From Gallionella sp. (lineage in GTDB: Bacteria > Pseudomonadota > Gammaproteobacteria > Burkholderiales > Gallionellaceae), in the NCBI GenBank assembly GCA_025362155.1, contig JANYHX010000307.1, positions 1-9,930 on the forward strand: a stretch of DNA of 9,930 bases. The letters run 5' to 3'. The position numbers and the translations under genes are program-made. The notes under the pieces are model-generated. The model was not told the origin of the DNA. It worked only from the letters and a program-made list of their open reading frames with translations, and did not search any database. Positions 4,407-9,930 of this stretch are shown one piece after another; the stretch's first letter is position 1; every line of letters begins with the position of its first letter.

Positions 4407-6845
4407 ATGCAAAACTTTTCCAACCCAGACACCCAACTCGACCAGATCAAATTGCCGCCGCATTCGGTGGAAGCCGAACAATCGGTGCTGGGCGGCTTGT
4501 TGCTGGAAGCGACTGCGCTGGACAAGGTTGCCGACTTGATGACCGCCGACGATTTCTACCGCCATGAGCATCGTTTGATCTTTCGCCAAATTGTGCGCCT
4601 GAGCGAGCAGGCAAAACCGATAGATGTCATCACCGTAGCGGAAGCGCTGGAGATCGCCGGTGAACTGGACAAGGTAGGCGGCTTACCTTATTTGGGTGGG
4701 CTGGCGCAGAACGTGCCGTCAGCGGCTAACATCCGCCGTTATGGCGAAATCGTGCGCGAGCGTTCCATCATGCGCAAGCTGGCGGAAGTGGGCACCGATA
4801 TCGCCAGCAGCGCCTACAACCCGACCGGGCGCGATGCCGCCCAATTGCTCGACGAGGCGGAAAGCAAAGTGTTCGAAATTGCGGAGGCAGGCTCAAAGGG
4901 CAAGCAGGGATTCATTGCCATGCCACCGCTGCTGTCGCAAGTGGTTGAACGCATCGAAACTTTGTATGCACGCGATAATCCCAGCGACATTACCGGCACC
5001 GCAACTGGTTTCACCGACCTAGATCGCATGACTTCTGGCTTGCAGCCCGGAGACCTGGTCATTATTGCGGGTCGCCCCAGTATGGGGAAAGCCCAGCCGC
5101 TGGACGCGCGCGTGCGAACTCTGGGCGGCTGGAAGCGAATGGGCGAACTGGAAGTAGGCGATGCCATTGCTTCGGTCGATGGACAGCCCTCCATCGTCAC
5201 CGGCGTTTTTCCGCAAGGGGTCAAGCAGGTCTATCGCATCACGTTCTCGGATGGGCGTTCAGCCGAGTGCTGCGCAGAGCACTTGTGGCGGGTACATTCC
5301 CGCCACTGGGACGCAACTCGCGTGCTTGAAACCCGCGAGTTGATGCGCTTGCTGCAGTCCAAGCGCAATCAGAAACGCCTCTGGATTGAACGCGCGAGCG
5401 GGGATTTCGGTCACCGGGATCCATTGCCTATAGACCCATGGGTGCTTGGGGCTTTGCTGGGCGACGGCAACCTGACGGGAACCGGTACCGTGCGTTTTTC
5501 CACGGCCTCACCGCAAATTCTGACGCTAATGGAGGAACGGATGGGCGAAGGGATGATGGTCAATCATGCTAAGTACTACGATTACCGCCTGATTCGCCAG
5601 GATCGCGGACACGTGCCCGGCCTGATGGGAATGCAACCTAACCCGATGCGGGTTGGCCTTGATGCCTTGCAACTGACAGGGCTATCCAGCGATCAGAAAT
5701 TTATTCCCAAGTTGTATATGGAGGCTTGCCGTTCGGCACGGCTGGACATGTTGCGCGGCCTGTTTGATACCGATGGCTGGGTGGAAAAGTGGGGTAGCGT
5801 GCGTTTTTCCACGTCGAGCGCCCAACTTGCTCAAGACGTGGCAGCACTGGCGCGCTCCCTTGGGGGCTGGTGCTCAGTGTCGAATAAGCAACCTCACTTC
5901 CGCAATATCGCAGGGATGCGCGTGCCCGACCTGCCCGCTTATGTATGCCACATTTCCCACCCGGAACCGCAAAGCCTTTTTCTGCTGTCAGAAAAACAGG
6001 CGCGTGCGCCTGCTGTGTGGCGCAGGCAGAAGCGTCTGAACATCATCTCCATCGAACCTACACGCCAGATGCCCTGCCAATGCATCTCTGTCAGCCATCC
6101 CAGCAGGCTTTACATCACCGACCAGGACGTGGTGACCCACAACACTGCCCTGGCAATCAACATCGCCGAGAACGTGGCGATGGACAGTAAATTAGCTGTG
6201 GCGATTTTCAGCATGGAAATGGGCGCGACGCAATTGGCGATGCGTATGCTCGGCTCGGTCGGCAAACTCAATCAACATGATCTGCGCACCGGACGCTTGC
6301 AGGACGACGATTGGGGACGGCTGACGCAGGCGCTCGGCAAGCTCAACGATGCGCCCATCCATATCGACGAAAGTGCCGCGCTATCCGCGCTGGAGTTACG
6401 CGCGCGGTCGCGCCGTCTGCATCGCCAGAACAAGGAAGGCCTGGGTCTGATCGTGGTCGATTATTTGCAATTAATGAGTTCGAACGCCGGCAGAGCCAGT
6501 GAAAATCGCGCCACCGAAATATCGGAAATCTCCCGTTCGTTAAAAGCACTCGCCAAGGAACTGCATGTGCCAGTGATCGCGCTGTCGCAGTTAAACCGCA
6601 GCCTTGAGCAACGCCCCAATAAACGCCCGGTGATGTCCGATTTGCGTGAGTCCGGTGCGATCGAACAGGATGCAGATTTGATTTTGTTCATTTACCGCGA
6701 TGAAGTTTATAACAGCGATTCGCCCGATAAAGGCAAAGCCGAAATCATCATTGGCAAGCAACGTAACGGTCCGATTGGGAAAATCGAACTGGCGTTCCGG
6801 GGCGAATATACGCGCTTCGATAATTTGGCATCGGGTAGTTATTAA
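4407..6845 (+). CDS. dnaB: Replicative DNA helicase DnaB precursor containing an intein
   Basis: Hexameric 5'-3' helicase that unwinds DNA at the replication fork. The frame encodes 812 residues; without the intein (229-579) it is 461, the usual DnaB length. The N-terminal domain (about 15-120) starts PPHSVEAEQSVLGGLL. The RecA-like ATPase domain begins near 195. Its Walker A motif GRPSMGK (222-228) is cut from its Thr (T580) by the intein. Other helicase motifs are intact: FSMEM (601-605), Walker B LIVVDYLQLM (681-690), LSQLNRSLEQRP (726-737), SDLRESGAIEQDADLI (744-759) and the C-terminal KQRNGPIG. The SDLRESG-AIEQD site, where other DnaB proteins such as the Synechocystis one carry an intein, is uninterrupted. 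Unspliced precursor cannot form a normal ATP site, so splicing is expected to be essential. The helicase parts contain no cysteine. Confidence 0.97.
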   Translation: MQNFSNPDTQLDQIKLPPHSVEAEQSVLGGLLLEATALDKVADLMTADDFYRHEHRLIFRQIVRLSEQAKPIDVITVAEALEIAGELDKVGGLPYLGGLAQNVPSAANIRRYGEIVRERSIMRKLAEVGTDIASSAYNPTGRDAAQLLDEAESKVFEIAEAGSKGKQGFIAMPPLLSQVVERIETLYARDNPSDITGTATGFTDLDRMTSGLQPGDLVIIAGRPSMGKAQPLDARVRTLGGWKRMGELEVGDAIASVDGQPSIVTGVFPQGVKQVYRITFSDGRSAECCAEHLWRVHSRHWDATRVLETRELMRLLQSKRNQKRLWIERASGDFGHRDPLPIDPWVLGALLGDGNLTGTGTVRFSTASPQILTLMEERMGEGMMVNHAKYYDYRLIRQDRGHVPGLMGMQPNPMRVGLDALQLTGLSSDQKFIPKLYMEACRSARLDMLRGLFDTDGWVEKWGSVRFSTSSAQLAQDVAALARSLGGWCSVSNKQPHFRNIAGMRVPDLPAYVCHISHPEPQSLFLLSEKQARAPAVWRRQKRLNIISIEPTRQMPCQCISVSHPSRLYITDQDVVTHNTALAINIAENVAMDSKLAVAIFSMEMGATQLAMRMLGSVGKLNQHDLRTGRLQDDDWGRLTQALGKLNDAPIHIDESAALSALELRARSRRLHRQNKEGLGLIVVDYLQLMSSNAGRASENRATEISEISRSLKALAKELHVPVIALSQLNRSLEQRPNKRPVMSDLRESGAIEQDADLILFIYRDEVYNSDSPDKGKAEIIIGKQRNGPIGKIELAFRGEYTRFDNLASGSY
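5091..6143 (+). mobile_element. Class 3 intein with LAGLIDADG homing endonuclease in the DnaB P-loop
   Basis: A 351-residue protein intron between DnaB Lys228 and Thr580. It begins AQPLDARVRTLGGWKRMGEL, with Ala at position 1 where class 1 inteins have Cys or Ser. Class 3 inteins instead use a block F Cys and the WCT set, all visible: Trp294 at B:12 in AEHLW with His292 at B:10; Cys559 at F:4 in CQCISV; Thr577 at G:5 in VVTHN. His578-Asn579 end the intein and Thr580 is the +1 nucleophile. In the known class 3 mechanism the block F Cys attacks the N-terminal junction, the chain passes to the +1 residue, and Asn cyclises. The endonuclease has VLGALLGDG (346-354, acid D353), KFIP (431-434, block D) and LRGLFDTDG (449-457, acid D456), so it may be active. 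The frame is intact from end to end. Class 3 inteins have been proposed to come from phages; that origin is inferred here. Confidence 0.93.
5490..5813 (+). repeat. Identical 15-base repeat in the two endonuclease halves
   Basis: GTGCGTTTTTCCACG occurs at 5490-5504 and 5799-5813, both in frame and coding VRFST. Each follows a LAGLIDADG motif (VRFSTASPQ at 362-370, VRFSTSSAQ at 465-473). This shows the internal two-fold repeat expected of a two-motif LAGLIDADG endonuclease, here kept identical at the DNA level. Confidence 0.8.
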
Positions 6846-6897
6846 TTCTACCGATCCCTGATTACGGCAAGTACAGAGAAAAATTTTTGGAGAAATG

Positions 6898-7401
6898 ATG
6901 ATAATTATAAAAAATAAATTTACAGCACTTTTTGTCATGGCGTTTTTGACGACTGGTTGCTCATCAACGGGCGGCATGAACAATTTATTTCCAGCCGCCG
7001 GAGATAATCCCATCAAAATTGAATCCGAACCGTCCGGGGCGGAGGTTTTCGTGATGGGTGAAAAGCTCGGAGTGACTCCGCTCAAGATTAGTCATCAGGA
7101 TGTCTTTCCGAATATCTACCCCAGGGAAAAACTGCCCCTGTACGGCAGAGTGACTCTCAAAAAAGCGGGGTGTGCGGATTTCACCAGAACGATTAGCACG
7201 GAAATAAGCAACGCTGGACTACGCGCACAGCTCGATTGCGTGAACATGAGCCCAGCATCGTCCAGAGCTTTCATGGAAGCCCCACACGCCAACGAAAGCG
7301 TGGAACAGCGGCTGGACAAAATCAAGGAGCTTTTAAATAAAGGATTAATCTCCGAAGAAGAAGCGAAGAAAGCGCGCGAGCGCGTGCTAAATGATCTTTG
7401 A
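6898..7401 (+). CDS. Predicted lipoprotein with PEGA and SHOCT domains
   Basis: A 167-residue protein of unknown function. The N-terminus is a lipoprotein signal peptide: basic IIIKNK, hydrophobic ALFVMAF, and lipobox LTTGC with the lipidated Cys at 21, so the protein is probably membrane-anchored in the periplasm. Residues about 38-63 (PIKIESEPSGAEVFVMGEKL and on to GVTPLKI) form a PEGA-type motif, a small beta domain common in surface and envelope proteins. The C-terminal 34 residues (SVEQRLDKIKELLNKGLISE and following) match the SHOCT helical domain, linked to oligomerisation. Start ATG 6898 leaves 5 bases after GGAG (6889-6892); the ATG at 6895 would leave only 2. It follows dnaB by 52 bases with no clear terminator between, so read-through is possible. 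It is convergent with pstB. Confidence 0.8.
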   Translation: MIIIKNKFTALFVMAFLTTGCSSTGGMNNLFPAAGDNPIKIESEPSGAEVFVMGEKLGVTPLKISHQDVFPNIYPREKLPLYGRVTLKKAGCADFTRTISTEISNAGLRAQLDCVNMSPASSRAFMEAPHANESVEQRLDKIKELLNKGLISEEEAKKARERVLNDL

Positions 7402-7402
7402 T

Positions 7403-7432
7403 TTCGGTTACGCCTGCGTAAAATTATCCGAA
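7403..7432. terminator. Interrupted inverted repeat between convergent genes
   Basis: TTACGC/GCGTAA (7408-7421, 2-base spacer) is nested inside TTCGG/CCGAA (7403-7407 with 7428-7432). It spans the 22-base gap between the lipoprotein stop and the pstB stop. It may act as a bidirectional terminator, but neither strand has a proper U-run after it. Confidence 0.35.
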
Positions 7433-8197
7433 CCGCCCGGTAATGTAATCTTCTGTTTCCTTACGTTTTGGGTTGGTGAATACCGAGCTGGTTTCGCCGA
7501 GTTCAATCAAATCACCCAAATACATGTAGGCGGTGTAGTCCGATATGCGCGCGGCTTGTTGCATGTTGTGCGTGACAATCACAATAGTGAAATCTTCTTT
7601 GAGTTCGTCGATCAATTTCTCGATGTGCGCCGTAGAGATCGGGTCGAGTGCGGAGGTGGGCTCATCAAGCAGTAATACCTGCGGTTTGACTGCAATGGCA
7701 CGGGCAATGCATAGGCGTTGTTGCTGCCCGCCAGAAAGCCCGGTGCCGCTTTGTTTGAGTATGTCTTTTACTTCACCCCATAATGCTGCCTTGCGCAACG
7801 CCCATTCCACGCGGGTTTCCATGTCGTGTTTGCTCAGGTTTTCGTATAGCTTTACGCCGAAGGCGATGTTGTCATAGATGGACATCGGGAACGGCGTGGG
7901 TTTCTGGAATACCATGCCAATCTTGGCGCGCAGCATGTTCAAGTCCTGTTTTGGGTCAAGAATATTCTCGCCGTCCAGCATGATTTCCCCGGTGGCTTTT
8001 TGTTTGGGATAAAGCTGGTACATGCGGTTAAAGGTGCGCAGCAGCGTGGATTTCCCGCAGCCGGAGGGGCCGATGAATGCCGTCACCATTTTCTCCGCGA
8101 TACTCAAGTTGATGTCTTTAAGCGCGCGAAAATTCCCGTAATAAAAATTCAGGTCTTTGATGATGATCTTCGGATTGATGACGGTGTCGATGTTCAT
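7424..8197 (-). CDS. pstB: Phosphate ABC transporter ATP-binding protein
   Basis: Cytoplasmic ATPase of the high-affinity phosphate importer PstSCAB. It has 257 residues, identical in length to E. coli PstB. Walker [10 protein letters not shown] is at 43-51, the Q-loop Gln at 98 in [11 protein letters not shown], signature LSGGQQQR at 154-161, Walker B VLLLDEP ending at 180, the D-loop SALDP next, and the H-loop His at 210. Start ATG at 8195-8197 gives [11 protein letters not shown]; the longer open frame up to 8308 runs into pstA and has no family similarity. It follows the pstA stop by 20 bases. No phoU follows: the next gene downstream is the convergent lipoprotein gene. Confidence 0.97.
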   Translation of the reverse strand: MNIDTVINPKIIIKDLNFYYGNFRALKDINLSIAEKMVTAFIGPSGCGKSTLLRTFNRMYQLYPKQKATGEIMLDGENILDPKQDLNMLRAKIGMVFQKPTPFPMSIYDNIAFGVKLYENLSKHDMETRVEWALRKAALWGEVKDILKQSGTGLSGGQQQRLCIARAIAVKPQVLLLDEPTSALDPISTAHIEKLIDELKEDFTIVIVTHNMQQAARISDYTAYMYLGDLIELGETSSVFTNPKRKETEDYITGRFG

Positions 8198-8217
8198 GGC
8201 TGGATGAGGACCCAATA

Positions 8218-9063
8218 TTAATGAGGCGTAGCGCTTTGCCGGAACACCACGCGTGCCAGAATATTCAGTGTCAACACGCTGACGGTAATCAGCAGCGCGC
8301 CCGCCCATGCAAGCTGCTGCCAGTCAGCGTAGGGACTCATCGCAAACTGGAAAATGACTACGGGCAAGTTGGCCATAGGCTGACTCATATGGTTGTTCCA
8401 GAATTGGTTGTTAAGCGCCGTGAATAATAGCGGCGCCGTTTCCCCGCTGATACGTGCCACGGCGAGCAACACGCCGGTAAGTATACCGGCGCGAGCGGCG
8501 CGCAGGGTAACGAAGTTGATCACTTTCCATTGCGGGGCACCGAGCGCCGCAGCAGCTTCACGCAGCGTGCTGGGCACCAGCCGCAGCATGTTCTCGGTAG
8601 TGCGGATCACAATCGGAATCACCAGTATGGATAGGGCCAGCGCGCCTGCCCAGCCGGAAAAATGCTTGACCCTGACCACATAAATTTCATACACGAACAA
8701 GCCGATCACAATGGACGGAGCAGACAGCAGCACATCATTGATGAAACGGGTGAGTGGCGCCATCCAGCCGCGCTGGCCGAACTCGGCCAGATAAGTGCCC
8801 GCCAATATTCCAATGGGTGTGCCTATCAATGTGCCGACCAGCGTCATCATCGCGCTACCGGCAATAGCATTGAGCAGGCCGCCGGAGCTGCCGGGCGGTG
8901 GGGTCATTTGTGTAAATACTGTCGGTGTGAGTGCGGGTAACCCATTTTTTAATAGTGTCCATAAAATCCAGCATAGCCAGAACAGGCCGAACAGCATGGC
9001 CAGCACTGAGACTGAGAGCCCCACTGCGTTGATAATGCGGCGACGTGCGTATAGATTCAGCAT
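8218..9063 (-). CDS. pstA: Phosphate ABC transporter permease
   Basis: Inner-membrane permease that pairs with PstC to form the phosphate channel. It has 281 residues with six predicted membrane segments at about 14-37, 68-92, 111-130, 138-156, 192-212 and 250-272. The cytoplasmic EAA coupling loop, which contacts PstB, is at about 168-194 ([20 protein letters not shown] onward). The conserved [16 protein letters not shown] segment (207-222) is typical of PstA. The start is taken as the first ATG of the frame ([10 protein letters not shown]); the ribosome binding site is weak. It is 48 bases downstream of pstC in the same operon. Confidence 0.95.
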   Translation of the reverse strand: MLNLYARRRIINAVGLSVSVLAMLFGLFWLCWILWTLLKNGLPALTPTVFTQMTPPPGSSGGLLNAIAGSAMMTLVGTLIGTPIGILAGTYLAEFGQRGWMAPLTRFINDVLLSAPSIVIGLFVYEIYVVRVKHFSGWAGALALSILVIPIVIRTTENMLRLVPSTLREAAAALGAPQWKVINFVTLRAARAGILTGVLLAVARISGETAPLLFTALNNQFWNNHMSQPMANLPVVIFQFAMSPYADWQQLAWAGALLITVSVLTLNILARVVFRQSATPH

Positions 9064-9111
9064 AATGTTCTTACGGGCCTTTGTTGTAGTCTGATGTATA
9101 TGGCCTAGGGA

Positions 9112-9930
9112 TTATGAGGCTTGGCCTTCGCGTTTTCCCAACTTGTAGAGCATGTAGCGCGCGATGGATAGAACTACGAAGGTAATGAAAAACAGGATCA
9201 GGCCGAGTTCGATCAGTGAGGAAGTGTAGAGATCGCCGACCGCTTCATTGAATTCATTGGCCAATGCCGAGGAAATGCTGTTGCCTGGCATCAAGAGAGA
9301 TTTGCTCAGCTCATGGGCATTGCCAATCACAAAAGTGATCGCCATGGTCTCGCCCAGTGCGCGTCCCAGTCCCAACATGATGCCGCCCGCGACACCCACC
9401 TTGGTGTAAGGCAATACCACCCGCCACATCACTTCCCAAGTGGTCGCGCCGAGCCCATAGGCGGATTCTTTGAGCAGCGTAGGCACCACTTCAAATACGT
9501 CGCGCATCACGGAAGCGATGAACGGGATGACCATGATGGCGAGAATAATTCCGGCAGTCAGTATGCCTATGCCCATCGGCGGGCCGACGAAGAATGGGCC
9601 GATATAAGCCATCGTGCCGATATGTTTACTCAACCATGGCTCGACATAATCAGCGAACAGCGGCGCGAACACGAACAACCCCCACATGCCATAAATAATA
9701 CTGGGGATACCGGCCAGCAATTCGATCGCGATACCAAGCGGGCGGCGCAACATGCGCGGCGACAGTTCGGTGAGGAAAATAGCGATGCCAAAGCTGACCG
9801 GAATCGCGATGAAGAGCGCAATGCCTGAGGTGGCCAGTGTACCGATGATAGGGATCAGCGCGCCGAATTTGTCGTTGACCGGATCCCAATCGGAACTGGT
9901 CAGAAAACCAAAACCAAAAGCATGAATGGC
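9112..9930 (-). CDS. pstC: Phosphate ABC transporter permease, C-terminal part (5' end outside window)
   Basis: Second inner-membrane permease of PstSCAB. The frame stays open to the right edge: 59 more residues precede the internal Met at 9751-9753, including [20 protein letters not shown], which is characteristic of PstC. So 272 residues are visible, and the gene lacks only its first part (cytoplasmic start and first helix). The EAA loop is at about residues 154-180 of the visible part ([20 protein letters not shown] onward). [16 protein letters not shown] follows and is the PstC counterpart of the PstA GETAP motif. The order pstC-pstA-pstB is standard; pstS and the operon promoter would lie beyond the right edge. 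Confidence 0.95.
   Translation of the reverse strand, partial: AIHAFGFGFLTSSDWDPVNDKFGALIPIIGTLATSGIALFIAIPVSFGIAIFLTELSPRMLRRPLGIAIELLAGIPSIIYGMWGLFVFAPLFADYVEPWLSKHIGTMAYIGPFFVGPPMGIGILTAGIILAIMVIPFIASVMRDVFEVVPTLLKESAYGLGATTWEVMWRVVLPYTKVGVAGGIMLGLGRALGETMAITFVIGNAHELSKSLLMPGNSISSALANEFNEAVGDLYTSSLIELGLILFFITFVVLSIARYMLYKLGKREGQAS

Noticed and set aside
4814..5224. Antisense open frames across dnaB, the pst genes, pirin and nth
   Set aside because: They mirror the codon pattern of clear genes on the other strand, lack ribosome binding sites and resemble no family.
5490..5813. 15-base repeats as ends of an insertion sequence
   Set aside because: They are direct repeats in frame inside the endonuclease domain, with no transposase or inverted ends.
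5091..6143. Group I/II intron or unrelated gene inserted in dnaB
   Set aside because: The reading frame is continuous through both junctions, and the insert encodes intein splicing blocks and an HN-Thr junction, so removal is at the protein level.
6636..6690. Second intein at the DnaB RESG-AIEQD site
   Set aside because: This site, occupied in Synechocystis DnaB, reads straight through here as SDLRESGAIEQDADLI.
8198..8308. Longer N-terminus for PstB
   Set aside because: The extra 37 residues overlap pstA and do not resemble any PstB; the start at 8197 gives the normal 257 residues.
1..9930. CRISPR array, tRNA or rRNA genes
   Set aside because: No regularly spaced repeats, tRNA cloverleaf arms or rRNA core sequences were recognised on reading both strands.

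Overview
The window looks like an ordinary, gene-dense chromosome segment of a betaproteobacterium. The DUF1841 gene next to nth, the rpsF-rpsR-rplI-dnaB order and the protein sequences would fit the Nitrosomonadales/Gallionellaceae area. That placement is an inference from family resemblance, not from a search. One non-routine element stands out: a full-length intein inside the replicative helicase DnaB.

Layout. The 3' part of nth (endonuclease III) overlaps a DUF1841 gene. A 160-base spacer follows, holding a possible 42-codon ORF and an imperfect long inverted repeat, and then a PduO-type cobalamin adenosyltransferase. On the minus strand lie a pirin-like cupin and a DoxX-family membrane protein, probably one transcription unit. 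A strong sigma70-type promoter and a structured leader then start the plus-strand ribosomal operon rpsF-rpsR-rplI (S6, S18, L9), without the priB gene often found between rpsF and rpsR. The operon ends in a perfect 16-bp inverted repeat followed by a textbook intrinsic terminator.

dnaB comes next (812 codons). Residues 229-579 are an intein inserted inside the Walker A P-loop, between the conserved Lys and Thr. It starts with Ala, not Cys or Ser, and carries the Trp (block B), Cys (block F) and Thr (block G) that define class 3 inteins. It also has both LAGLIDADG endonuclease motifs with their acidic residues. Removing it leaves a normal 461-residue DnaB. All seven cysteines of the precursor lie in the intein and none in the helicase, so splicing could be sensitive to oxidation. 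Splicing is also needed to rebuild the ATP-binding site.

The right part holds a PEGA + SHOCT lipoprotein gene, convergent with the phosphate-transport genes pstC-pstA-pstB on the minus strand. pstC runs off the right edge, and no phoU follows pstB. No rRNA, tRNA, CRISPR array or insertion sequence was seen.
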